Shown here: positions 9,693-17,134 of the stretch, in pieces
Numbering within the stretch: position 1 is the stretch's first letter
How the letters are laid out: each line of letters starts with the position of its first letter
NCBI GenBank assembly: GCA_013697625.1
Contig: JACCWN010000036.1
Span: 1 to 46,877 of the forward strand
Source: Legionella sp.
Lineage (GTDB): Bacteria; Pseudomonadota; Gammaproteobacteria; Legionellales; Legionellaceae
Direction: 5' to 3'
Length of the DNA stretch: 46,877 bases
Notes under the pieces: generated by a model
What the model saw: the letters and a program-made list of their open reading frames with translations, nothing else
What the model was told of the DNA's origin: nothing
The model's database searches: none
Position numbers and translations under genes: made by a program

Positions 9693-10148
9693 ATGCAAGC
9701 GATACAATTAAAAATTTTAAATCCAAGCATAGGGGTTTCTATCCCTTTCCCAACCTATACAACTCAGGGTTCTGCCGGTTTGGATTTGCGGGTTTGCATA
9801 CCTGAGCCCTTGCAGATTGCACCTTCAGAAACTGTCTTGTTGCCCACGGGTCTTTCCATATTTATTGGGTCACCCAATCTTGCTGCAGTGATCTTGCCTC
9901 GTTCAGGACTTGGTCATAAGCATGGCATCGTATTAGGTAACTTGGTTGGATTGATAGATTCTGATTATCAAGGAGAATTGAAAATTTCTTGCTGGAATAG
10001 AAGTCATGAGCATTTCACTGTTAATCCAGGCGATAGAATGGCTCAACTGGTGTTTGTACCTATTGTACAAGTTCAGTTTCAAGTGGTTGATTCTTTTATC
10101 GAGTCTGATAGGGGAGAGGCGGGTTTTGGTAGTTCAGGGACAGAGTAA
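9693..10148 (+). CDS. dut: dUTP diphosphatase (dUTPase)
   Basis: Hydrolyses dUTP to dUMP and pyrophosphate, keeping uracil out of DNA and feeding thymidylate synthesis. The reading frame is open from 9627, but the ATG at 9693 gives 151 aa (MQAIQLKIL), the usual homotrimeric dUTPase length, and clears the coaBC stop at 9667. Conserved motifs are present in order: SAGLDLR (motif 1), [11 protein letters not shown] (2), [16 protein letters not shown] (3), [10 protein letters not shown] (4) and the Gly-rich C-terminal [10 protein letters not shown] (5) that closes over the active site. Six bases separate it from algC. Confidence 0.97.
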   Translation: MQAIQLKILNPSIGVSIPFPTYTTQGSAGLDLRVCIPEPLQIAPSETVLLPTGLSIFIGSPNLAAVILPRSGLGHKHGIVLGNLVGLIDSDYQGELKISCWNRSHEHFTVNPGDRMAQLVFVPIVQVQFQVVDSFIESDRGEAGFGSSGTE

Positions 10149-10154
10149 AATTAT

Positions 10155-11549
10155 ATGAAATATATACACAGACAAGTAAAATCAACCGTTTTCAGAGCTT
10201 ATGATATACGAGGCATCATAGGGGAAGAATTGGATGTTGATGCCTATTACAGCATTGGTTTAGCAATAGCCTATCGTTTATCCGAGTTAAACCGGACACA
10301 AATCTTTTTGGCCCGAGATGGCCGCTTGACTAGCCCAGCCTTGGCCCTTGCTTTGAAATGCAGCCTAATCGAAAGCGGCATTGATGTAGTTGATTTAGGT
10401 GCCGTAGCCACTCCCGTGGTTTATTATGCCACACATACCCAAGGCATTGATTCTGGTTTGATTGTCACTGGAAGTCATAATCCCAGTGATTATAATGGCA
10501 TAAAAATAGTCTTATCTGGTAAAACTTTAACCCAAGAGGACATTGAAATCCTTTATAAGTTAGTGACAGCAGGACGACGGCTTTCTCCCAGCATAAAAGG
10601 CCAAGAGACAAGCTTTGATGTCATGCCAGAGTATATACAGCGTATAGTTGGTGGGATCATCCTGAAAAGAAAATTAAAAGTCGTTGTTGACTGTGGTAAT
10701 GGCATTGCAGGTCCGATAGTACCTCAAGTCCTCATGGATCTGGGTTGTGAGGTTATCCCCTTATATTGTGATGTGGATGGTCGATTTCCTAATCACCATC
10801 CAGATCCTACCGTAGAATCTAACCTAGTTGATTTGAAAGCTGCGGTTGCATCACATCAGGCAGACATTGGGCTTGCCTTTGATGGTGATGCCGACAGATT
10901 GGGTCTTGTCAGTAATCTTGGTGAGATGATAAAGCCTGATCGGTTAATGATGCTTTATTCTAGAGAAATACTCAAGCGGTTGATTGGTGCAAAAATAGTA
11001 TTTGATGTGAAATGTTCTTCTGATTTAGCCAAAGTTATTCAGTCTGCAGCAGGCATTCCAATCATGTGTCCTACTGGACATTCAATCGTAAAGTCAGTCA
11101 TGAAGCAAGAAGAAGCAGTATTGGCTGGTGAGATGAGTGGTCATTTATTTTTTAAAGACCGTTGGTACGGCTTTGATGATGCTTTATACAGTGCCTGCCG
11201 CCTGCTTGAAATCATTGGTGACTCTAATTTGTCTGTAAGCGAACAGTTTGATTTTATCCCTAACAGCATCAATACACCTGAATTGAAAATTGATATTTCA
11301 GATGAGAAAAAATTTGATTTCATGAAGATTTTCAGCGAACAGGCGTGCTTTGATGAGGCACGCATAATAAAAATTGACGGAGTCCGTGCAGAATTCGCAC
11401 ATGGGTGGGGGTTATTACGGGCTTCTAATACCACCCCAGGCTTAATTGCGCGCTTTGAGGCTGTGGATAAGGAAAATCTTATTATGATTCAACAATTATT
11501 CAAAGAACAGATACATCAATTAGACGCGCAATTAAAGCTACCTTTTTGA
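10155..11549 (+). CDS. algC: Phosphomannomutase/phosphoglucomutase
   Basis: Alpha-D-phosphohexomutase interconverting mannose (or glucose) 6- and 1-phosphates for GDP-mannose and nucleotide-sugar supply to LPS and other polysaccharides. At 464 aa it matches Pseudomonas AlgC (463). It has the N-terminal FRAYDIRG block, the phosphoserine loop TGSHNP (Ser107), the metal loop FDGDADRLG, a sugar-specificity segment GEMSGHLFF and the C-terminal phosphate-binding RASNTTPGLIARFEA. The TGSHNP version and its place after dut both point to the AlgC subfamily. Dual mannose/glucose specificity is inferred from that subfamily. Confidence 0.95.
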   Translation: MKYIHRQVKSTVFRAYDIRGIIGEELDVDAYYSIGLAIAYRLSELNRTQIFLARDGRLTSPALALALKCSLIESGIDVVDLGAVATPVVYYATHTQGIDSGLIVTGSHNPSDYNGIKIVLSGKTLTQEDIEILYKLVTAGRRLSPSIKGQETSFDVMPEYIQRIVGGIILKRKLKVVVDCGNGIAGPIVPQVLMDLGCEVIPLYCDVDGRFPNHHPDPTVESNLVDLKAAVASHQADIGLAFDGDADRLGLVSNLGEMIKPDRLMMLYSREILKRLIGAKIVFDVKCSSDLAKVIQSAAGIPIMCPTGHSIVKSVMKQEEAVLAGEMSGHLFFKDRWYGFDDALYSACRLLEIIGDSNLSVSEQFDFIPNSINTPELKIDISDEKKFDFMKIFSEQACFDEARIIKIDGVRAEFAHGWGLLRASNTTPGLIARFEAVDKENLIMIQQLFKEQIHQLDAQLKLPF

Positions 11550-11658
11550 TGAGGGCGCTTGTTTAGTCGCTTGCGCGAAACTCATTTTATCTTATTAGTC
11601 CGACGTCCCGCGGCCTTGTCACTACCCATAAGTAGGAAATGATTGAGGAATAAGATAA

Positions 11659-11826
11659 TGTCGTCCCGGAATTTAGTGTAACTTGGCGAGCTTGCGAGCT
11701 TAGTCACACTTAAGATCCGGGAATCCATCCAGTAGCCGACACAATGCTAGTTTCAAAATGGATCCCGGACATTAAGTGCTGCCATGCTTGCATGCTCGCC
11801 AGGCAGCACTAAATTCCGGGACGACA
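11659..11826. repeat. Composite inverted-repeat element (two facing copies of a dispersed palindromic unit)
   Basis: The outer 20 bases at 11659-11678 are the exact reverse complement of 11807-11826. Inside, 11660 to about 11731 and the opposite strand of about 11758-11826 are diverged copies of one unit that begins GTCGTCCCGGAATTTAG and ends in a CCGGGAtCCAT-type sequence. A single copy of the same unit occurs at 19580-19648. No ORF is credible inside. The element fills most of the 425-base gap between algC and dsbA (11550-11974), where I see no other gene. It looks like a non-autonomous repeat, REP- or MITE-like, and may form a long hairpin in RNA that could end both flanking transcripts. 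Confidence 0.85.
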
Positions 11827-11974
11827 TACTTATGTGTAATGATATGCCAGAAGCTTGTCCGCGGTACGTCGGGACTGGGTAAAAATCATTTACGCACCAG
11901 CGACTATTTAGAATGTATCTCAACGCCTACATGCACGTCTTGTGTCTGCGGCATCGGTGAGAAAATCTTCCAAG

Positions 11975-12592
11975 CTAAGCTGGTTTTCTTATCAAATAAT
12001 TAAGCACTTCAAATAATCGCTCGGGGGTCCCTGCCATTTTTATATCGGTTTTATATTTATTGTTAATTACAAAAGAAGGAACTGCGTTGACTTGGTAACG
12101 AGCCATCAAAGCCATGCCGTTATTAACATAGGTGTCAATGGTTGAAGAATTGGTAAATGCGCTTTTAGCAATTTCTTTATCCACCCCTTGCGCTACAAAA
12201 AAATCAATCATGTCTTGTGGTGTATTCAGTTTTTGTTTTTTATCTTGAATGGCTTGAAACAATAAGGGATCCATTTTATCACTTAAGGCAAGTATCTTTG
12301 CGCAATAATAGGCTTTTGCGTAGAGGATCCATTCCGGATGAAAGACCACAGGTACTTTGTTGACAGTGAGTGATTGACCTACTTGACTATGCCATTGGTT
12401 AAATTGTGTTTCTATTTTATAACACCAGGGACAAGCATAGCTGAAAAATTCTGTGATGAGAGGGCCTTTAAGGGAGCGATCCAAAGGCTCTGGATTGGAG
12501 ATTAATTGATATTCTTTGCCCTCAACAAAGGGTGGTGATGCCATTACTAGACTTGGTAAAAGTAGTAAAATATAGAGTAATCGTTTCAACAT
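11975..12592 (-). CDS. dsbA: Thiol:disulfide interchange protein DsbA
   Basis: Periplasmic oxidant that forms disulfides in exported proteins. The 205-aa precursor has a hydrophobic signal peptide (about residues 1-18, cleaved near VMAS). The thioredoxin-fold active site is C54-P-W-C57; the dipeptide is PW rather than the PH of E. coli DsbA. The cis-proline loop is NAVPSFVI. It starts 10 bases after the cytochrome c4 gene with an AAGGA ribosome site, so they form an operon. The same neighbours (engB, cytochrome c4, dsbA) occur together in Pseudomonas. Its membrane re-oxidant DsbB is not in the window. Confidence 0.93.
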   Translation of the reverse strand: MLKRLLYILLLLPSLVMASPPFVEGKEYQLISNPEPLDRSLKGPLITEFFSYACPWCYKIETQFNQWHSQVGQSLTVNKVPVVFHPEWILYAKAYYCAKILALSDKMDPLLFQAIQDKKQKLNTPQDMIDFFVAQGVDKEIAKSAFTNSSTIDTYVNNGMALMARYQVNAVPSFVINNKYKTDIKMAGTPERLFEVLNYLIRKPA

Positions 12593-12602
12593 AGGTTCAT
12601 CC

Positions 12603-13187
12603 TTATAAATTTTCGATATATTGTGCTAGCGCTTTTATATCATCAGGGCTCATTTTGTTACAGATGGATTGCATGACATGATTTAAATCATTCCTTCGTT
12701 TAGCGCGTTTAAAGGCATATAGCTCTTCGATGATATACTGCCTATTAAGCCCTGCGATCATTGGGAAACTCGCAGGATTGCCTTTTCCACTGGGTCCATG
12801 GCAAATGACGCAGGCAATGATACCCTTGCCATTGTCGCCACGGGTGTATAACAATTTACCCAAAGAATTAATCTTGACTTTTCTGCGTTTCAAGAGTGGT
12901 AGTTTAGCATAATAGTCGGCTAAATCATCCATGTCTTTATCATCTAAAAATGCAATTTGTGCTGCTTTTTGTAAGGGACAGTGGAGACGGTGCTCCTTCA
13001 TATCATGTAACTGTTTAATAAAATAGCTTTTATGTTGACCCCCTAAATAGGGGACCTTTTGATTGGTAGTTACAGCCTGCTGGCTGTGACAATGATCACA
13101 TTTTTTTACAATGGAATTGTCTAAACAATAGCATAGGCGTATAAAAACAGTCATCAAAAGTATGACCATAGCCAATAATTTTTTCAT
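12603..13187 (-). CDS. Diheme cytochrome c4-like protein
   Basis: Periplasmic or membrane-attached electron carrier, normally feeding a terminal oxidase. The 194-aa precursor has a signal sequence (about residues 1-22) and two c-type heme sites, C30-D-H-C33-H34 and C126-V-I-C129-H130, the two-domain plan of cytochrome c4. The C-terminal domain has the expected axial methionine in VMQSIC near residue 178. In the N-terminal domain the equivalent position, by my alignment from memory with Pseudomonas c4, is Lys74 (LQKAAQIAF). Gene order next to dsbA and engB supports the c4 assignment. Confidence 0.9.
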   Translation of the reverse strand: MKKLLAMVILLMTVFIRLCYCLDNSIVKKCDHCHSQQAVTTNQKVPYLGGQHKSYFIKQLHDMKEHRLHCPLQKAAQIAFLDDKDMDDLADYYAKLPLLKRRKVKINSLGKLLYTRGDNGKGIIACVICHGPSGKGNPASFPMIAGLNRQYIIEELYAFKRAKRRNDLNHVMQSICNKMSPDDIKALAQYIENL

Positions 13188-13259
13188 GAATTATGTACAA
13201 TATATTTTTAAATTGATGATACACTGCCGGACTCACTTATTATATTAAAATGATGCTTT

Positions 13260-13886
13260 ATGTTATTAAATCCCTATACCAAAGCTGTTTTTTTAAAAAG
13301 TGCAGCCCGTGTTGACCAACTGCCGCCAGATGTAGGCTTTGAGGTTGCTTTCGCAGGACGTTCTAATGCTGGGAAATCAAGCGCACTCAATTGTTTAACT
13401 GGTATAAAAAACCTTGCACGTACCAGTAAAACTCCAGGACGTACTCAATTAATTAATTTATTTACCATAGATTCTGAAAGACGTTTAATTGACTTACCTG
13501 GGTATGGCTATGCCAAAGTACCTTTATCCGTGAAATTGGAATGGCAAAAACATTTAGCCCATTATTTAGATGTAAGGCTGAGTTTACAAGGCTTGATCTT
13601 GTTGATGGATGTGAGACATCCGCTAAAAGATTTGGATTGTATGATGATTGATTGGTCACTTAACCGCGATCTACCGGTCCATGTTTTACTGACTAAAGCT
13701 GATAAATTGAGTAAAAGTGAAGTAAAAAGTTGTATTTTAAAAGTACGAAAACAATATGAATTAGCTTCTCATTTAGTGACTGTTCAGTCATTTTCTTCTC
13801 TAAAGCGTGAAGGTGTTGCCGATCTCATTTATCAATTAAATCTATGGATGGGATTTAATACTGATGATAATCAAACCAACAATTAA
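13260..13886 (+). CDS. engB: Ribosome biogenesis GTPase EngB/YihA
   Basis: Essential TrmE-Era-class GTPase needed for late assembly of the large ribosomal subunit. The 208 aa include the G1 loop GRSNAGKSS (near residues 33-41), a G2 threonine in the KTPGRTQLIN segment, G3 DLPGYGYAKV and G4 LTKADK, with SFSSLKREG as the likely G5. It is divergent from the cytochrome c4 gene 72 bases away. The ATG at 13260 gives the usual short N-terminus (MLLNPYTKAVFLKSA), though it has no clear ribosome site. Confidence 0.96.
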   Translation: MLLNPYTKAVFLKSAARVDQLPPDVGFEVAFAGRSNAGKSSALNCLTGIKNLARTSKTPGRTQLINLFTIDSERRLIDLPGYGYAKVPLSVKLEWQKHLAHYLDVRLSLQGLILLMDVRHPLKDLDCMMIDWSLNRDLPVHVLLTKADKLSKSEVKSCILKVRKQYELASHLVTVQSFSSLKREGVADLIYQLNLWMGFNTDDNQTNN

Positions 13887-14089
13887 ATCAGAAGTCAGTT
13901 TACTGTCCAAGGAAATAAAATTCATAATTCAAAGAGTATATAAGGTTTTTATTTAAATATTTCGAGGTGTTTTTTAGCAATAATCATCTTAAAGCAACAT
14001 TAAATGGCCTTAACATTTTATTCTTAACCCCCTGTTAATTAATGTAATAAATCTTCACCCCCAAAAAAACCCATAAAAATGTTCTCTAT

Positions 14090-14121
14090 TTGTACAAATT
14101 AACCAAAAAGTATCCTATAAT
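14090..14121 (+). promoter_or_regulatory. Probable sigma70 promoter of the small secreted gene pair
   Basis: An exact TATAAT at 14116-14121 lies 20 bases after a TTGTAC at 14090-14095 (a slightly long spacing), about 40 bases before the start at 14163. Upstream, 13887-14089 is A+T-rich with runs of A and C and no gene. Confidence 0.5.
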
Positions 14122-14162
14122 CATTTTGCAGGAGAAAATAAAAATAAACCAAGGAGGTTGAA

Positions 14163-14393
14163 ATGTATCTCTTCAAGGCAATTGTTTTGTTCTGCACTTT
14201 AGGATTTATAGCCAGTTACACCCCTATCGCAAGTGCTCACCGTTGTTTTGTGAACGCGAACGGTTTTGTTAGGTGTACCAGCATGGGTCCTAGGTGGGGA
14301 GGATATTACAGACCTGTGCATTATTACAGGCCCTACTATTATGGATATCGACCCTGCGGCTGGTATCGTGGTCATAGATACTGTCGTTGGTAA
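14163..14393 (+). CDS. Small secreted Tyr/Arg-rich protein
   Basis: 76 aa of unknown function. A signal peptide (MYLFKAIVLFCTLGF..., cleaved near ASA/HRC at about residue 25) precedes a short mature part rich in Tyr, Arg, Trp and Pro with four cysteines (RPVHYYRPYYYGYRP). The ribosome site AAGGAGGT is a perfect match to the 16S tail, implying strong translation. It is a paralogue of the next gene: the leader FKAIVL-C-TLGF-ASY-P is shared. The mature part resembles small aromatic- and Cys-rich secreted or surface proteins, but I cannot name a family. Confidence 0.85.
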   Translation: MYLFKAIVLFCTLGFIASYTPIASAHRCFVNANGFVRCTSMGPRWGGYYRPVHYYRPYYYGYRPCGWYRGHRYCRW

Positions 14394-14406
14394 GATAAAC
14401 GGTTAA

Positions 14407-14429
14407 CTGGGTTGTGCATTGCAACCCAG
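14407..14429 (+). terminator. Hairpin between the paralogous secreted genes (partial terminator/attenuator)
   Basis: CTGGGTTG (14407-14414) pairs with CAACCCAG (14422-14429) around a seven-base loop. Only four T follow, so termination may be incomplete and allow read-through to the second gene. The stem is identical to that of the stronger terminator after the second gene. Confidence 0.55.
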
Positions 14430-14448
14430 CTTTTCAAGGAGAATATAT

Positions 14449-14895
14449 ATGAAAATGTTCAAAGCAATTGTTTTATCCTGTACATTGGGATTTGCAGCAA
14501 GTTACATTCCATCAGTAAATGCCTTTGGATTTGGCGGCGGCTGTGGAATGGGCGGCTGTGGTGGATATCGTCATGTAGCTTGCGGTAGTCATTGTGGTGG
14601 TGATGTTGGCTACAGAGGATTTGCACGCCACGCTTATTATCCTTACCACCGTTCAACTTGCTACCGTCCTGTTTCAACTTGTTACCGTCCTGTTTCTACT
14701 TGCTACCGTCCTGTTTCTACTTGCCACAGACCATGTGGTGCTAGAACCTGTTCTACAGGTGGATACGTAGGTGGATATAGTAGTGGATACAATGGTGGAT
14801 ACAGTAATGTTGGATACAGTGCTGGTATGGGTGCTGGATACGGCGGTGGATACGGCGGTGGATATGGTGGTGGTGGATTTTTAGGTATATTCTAA
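14449..14895 (+). CDS. Small secreted Cys/Gly/Tyr-rich repeat protein
   Basis: The ATG at 14449 follows an AAGGAG site and gives 148 aa with a signal peptide (MKMFKAIVLSCTLGFAASY..., cleaved near VNA at about residue 25). An earlier in-frame ATG at 14419 lies in the hairpin region and is rejected. The mature protein has Gly/Cys blocks (GGGCGMGGCGG), three copies of the heptad CYRPVST plus a variant, and a C-terminal run of GGY repeats. Its leader matches the 76-aa gene just upstream, so the two arose by duplication. The many cysteines would be substrates for the periplasmic DsbA encoded nearby. A structural or envelope role is plausible but not shown. Confidence 0.85.
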   Translation: MKMFKAIVLSCTLGFAASYIPSVNAFGFGGGCGMGGCGGYRHVACGSHCGGDVGYRGFARHAYYPYHRSTCYRPVSTCYRPVSTCYRPVSTCHRPCGARTCSTGGYVGGYSSGYNGGYSNVGYSAGMGAGYGGGYGGGYGGGGFLGIF

Positions 14896-15752
14896 TCACC
14901 AGGCTGGGTTGCTTGCAACCCAGCTTCTTTTTTATTCATTCCTATGCCTCTTAATTCTACTTTATGATTCTCATCTACACATACAAAATGACTCGGCGGC
15001 ACTCGCAGCCATTGTTTTTTTTCTGTCAGCATTTCAGATGCTATCAAAGCCGATTGTTGTAAACCCGAAGACTGGTCAGTGCTGATTAAATAATGTAAAG
15101 AGTCGGGCTCTTGAGATCTATCAACGCAATAGCGACTAGCAACTAATTGTTTACCATCCGTGATGCATATATTCAAATAGGATTGATCTTGCTTACCCGC
15201 ATTGATTAATAATTGTTTGATGGTGTTGAATGTGGCTTCTAACACATCAGCAACTATCGATAAGTGACTTAGATCTTTGTCTCTAGCTAATTGTATGAAC
15301 AAAGCAAATACATGTTCTGAATCGGTTTGACCTTTGATCCAGCTATAAATATCTTCATCTAGCAAATTACAAAGAGCACGTTTTATACAGATGAAATCGG
15401 TGACGAACCCATTGTGCATGAACATCCATTGTTTATAAATAAAAGGGTGGCAATTATAGTTAGACACCGTTCCAAAATTAGCCGCTCGTACGTGACCAAA
15501 AAAACAAGTTGCTTTGGTTTTACTGGTTAAATAAAGTAAATTCATATCATTCCAAGCGGGCAAAACAGAAACATATAAAGCTGGATCTGGACTGATTTGA
15601 GGTACGTACCAGCCAATACCAAACCCATCGCCATTGGTTCTCACCAATGACTCTTGGGCATATAAACTTTGTTTCACCAAAGAGTACATTGGATCAACCA
15701 AGACGTCTTTTAGTAGAATATCCTCTCCTAAATAGGCTACGAATCGACACAT
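14892..15752 (-). CDS. Class II glutamine amidotransferase (YafJ/EgtC-like)
   Basis: N-terminal-nucleophile glutamine amidotransferase domain (Gn-AT II) alone, 286 aa. The start is fixed by function: the ATG at 15752 gives M-C-R-F, so removal of Met exposes the catalytic Cys. A GGAGG site lies seven bases upstream, and the preceding in-frame TTG is rejected. Other family marks are GFGIGWY, FGHVRAANFG, HPFIYKQWMFMHNG and TDSEHVFALF. The acceptor substrate is unknown; relatives include YafJ and the ergothioneine hydrolase EgtC, but no ergothioneine genes are nearby. It lies 51 bases after the deaminase gene in the same direction. Confidence 0.9.
   Translation of the reverse strand: MCRFVAYLGEDILLKDVLVDPMYSLVKQSLYAQESLVRTNGDGFGIGWYVPQISPDPALYVSVLPAWNDMNLLYLTSKTKATCFFGHVRAANFGTVSNYNCHPFIYKQWMFMHNGFVTDFICIKRALCNLLDEDIYSWIKGQTDSEHVFALFIQLARDKDLSHLSIVADVLEATFNTIKQLLINAGKQDQSYLNICITDGKQLVASRYCVDRSQEPDSLHYLISTDQSSGLQQSALIASEMLTEKKQWLRVPPSHFVCVDENHKVELRGIGMNKKEAGLQATQPGD
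14904..14933 (+). terminator. Rho-independent terminator embedded in the end of the convergent gene
   Basis: CTGGGTTG and CAACCCAG (14904-14923) form a stem around CTTG, followed by CTTC and six T. It terminates the secreted-protein pair on the plus strand. The same bases encode the last residues (LQATQP) of the glutamine amidotransferase on the minus strand. Confidence 0.75.
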
Positions 15753-15803
15753 CAAAAGCCTCCTAAATTTTTGGGCATGTCGGTCTTAACATGCTTTTTC
15801 CGG

Positions 15804-16778
15804 TTAAATTTTTCCCAAAAGGTCTTGTTTCGTGAGTTCATCCACAAAAGCTGATTCAATGGCCATGCGTGTGATCTGGTTCATAGTTTGGTCATCATAG
15901 TTATAAGCTTCTTGTACACGTTGGTATTCTTGGGCTAAGGTAGTGCTCATGAACGGAGGATCATCAGAATTGATGCTTACTTTGATGCCTTCTTCAAAGA
16001 ATTTGGGAAATGGGTGACTTGCCATATTTTTAAACAAACCTAAAAAAATATTCGAAGTTGGGCAGAGCTCCAAAGCAATGTCTTTATCTTTTAACATTGC
16101 AATTGTATTTGGAGAATGGATTGCATTGACACCATGACCTATTCGCTTGATAGGCAAATGCTCCATTGCTTCTTCCATGCCAGCGGCACTTGCAAATTCA
16201 CCTGCATGCACTGTGCACTGTAATCCTGCTTCTTGCGCTGTTTGATAGGCTTTTCCAAATAGGTGGGGGGGGAAATTAGCCTCATCTCCACCTAAGCCAA
16301 AGCCTGTGACGCAGGCTGGAAGGCTTTGATGAGCTTGCCGTGCCACACGTTCAGCTGCCTTGGCTCCAAAATGTCTAACAGCGGTTAGGATGATTCGACC
16401 AACTATATCGTATTGAGATTTTGCATCCTCTATGGCTTGTTGTATAGCTATTAGATGTTCAACTGAAGGTATACCACTTGAAAGCTCGGCATGATCAGGA
16501 GAGTACATCATCTCTACGTAAAGTGTGTTGGTTAAGGCATTGTTTTTTAGATAATCAAAAGTAATGTCATAATAATCTTGAGGCACTTTGATGACCGCAG
16601 CCAAGGTATCGTAAACCTTCAAAAACCCCAAAAAATCTGTTGACAGATAGCTTTCACCATTTTTCGCCACCAACCCCTGTGGTAAGGTCAACTGGTTGCG
16701 TTTTGCTAATTTGGCTGCCAGTGTAGGTGTAATGGTACCTTCCAGGTGAACATGTAATTCAGCTTTTTTTAAAGTCAT
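15804..16778 (-). CDS. add: Adenosine deaminase family protein
   Basis: Zinc amidohydrolase, 324 aa, predicted to deaminate adenosine to inosine in purine salvage. Metal and catalytic residues are visible: HVHLEG (first His pair), HAGE (His and Glu acid), RIGHGV (His base) and NSDDPPF (Asp metal ligand). RIGHG is the adenosine-deaminase form, whereas adenine deaminases of the same fold often have RIDHG. SDDP rather than TDDP leaves adenine deaminase as an alternative. Divergent from the 61-aa gene at 16946, with 167 bases between them. Confidence 0.88.
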   Translation of the reverse strand: MTLKKAELHVHLEGTITPTLAAKLAKRNQLTLPQGLVAKNGESYLSTDFLGFLKVYDTLAAVIKVPQDYYDITFDYLKNNALTNTLYVEMMYSPDHAELSSGIPSVEHLIAIQQAIEDAKSQYDIVGRIILTAVRHFGAKAAERVARQAHQSLPACVTGFGLGGDEANFPPHLFGKAYQTAQEAGLQCTVHAGEFASAAGMEEAMEHLPIKRIGHGVNAIHSPNTIAMLKDKDIALELCPTSNIFLGLFKNMASHPFPKFFEEGIKVSINSDDPPFMSTTLAQEYQRVQEAYNYDDQTMNQITRMAIESAFVDELTKQDLLGKI

Positions 16779-16886
16779 TTATGGTCTCTTATATTGAATT
16801 AGTTGTCTATTTAACAACTTACTATTATAATTGTCACGTTTTAATTGTAACTATGAAGTAAAGTTCAACTTTTATTCAAAGATTAA

Positions 16887-16916
16887 TTGTCAAGAGTCCT
16901 TAAAAATTGCTAAAAT
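16887..16916 (+). promoter_or_regulatory. Probable sigma70 promoter of the 61-aa protein
   Basis: TTGTCA at 16887-16892 and TAAAAT at 16911-16916 are separated by 18 bases, ending 29 bases before the ATG at 16946. Confidence 0.55.
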
Positions 16917-16945
16917 AGGGTGGAAAATAAATTTAGGAACGATGT

Positions 16946-17131
16946 ATGAATAAAAATGATATAGATAAAGCTTATATAAGTCCCTTTGATAAATTTTCAT
17001 TTGAGTATGATGCTACGCATGATAAATCTCCGTCTCAAATTAAAGAAATCATCAAAAACCAGGTCATTGCTAACAAGCGTGACAATAAAGATCATAACAC
17101 TGAAAAAAGCGAAATCTGGGAATCCTTCTAA
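16946..17131 (+). CDS. Small conserved-looking cytosolic protein, 61 aa
   Basis: Unrecognised. It is highly charged (Lys, Asp and Glu rich), with no signal peptide or membrane segment, and probably helical after residue 28 (SPSQIKEIIKNQVIANKRDN). A TAGGA ribosome site and a good promoter lie upstream, and it ends just four bases before the convergent phosphate-transporter gene, all of which support a real gene. The motif EYDATHDKSPSQ may be a useful search seed. Confidence 0.75.
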   Translation: MNKNDIDKAYISPFDKFSFEYDATHDKSPSQIKEIIKNQVIANKRDNKDHNTEKSEIWESF

Positions 17132-17134
17132 GGA

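Noticed and set aside
11776-12003. 75-codon plus-strand ORF after algC
   Set aside because: It runs through the inverted repeat and into the end of dsbA on the other strand; no ribosome site or protein-like composition.
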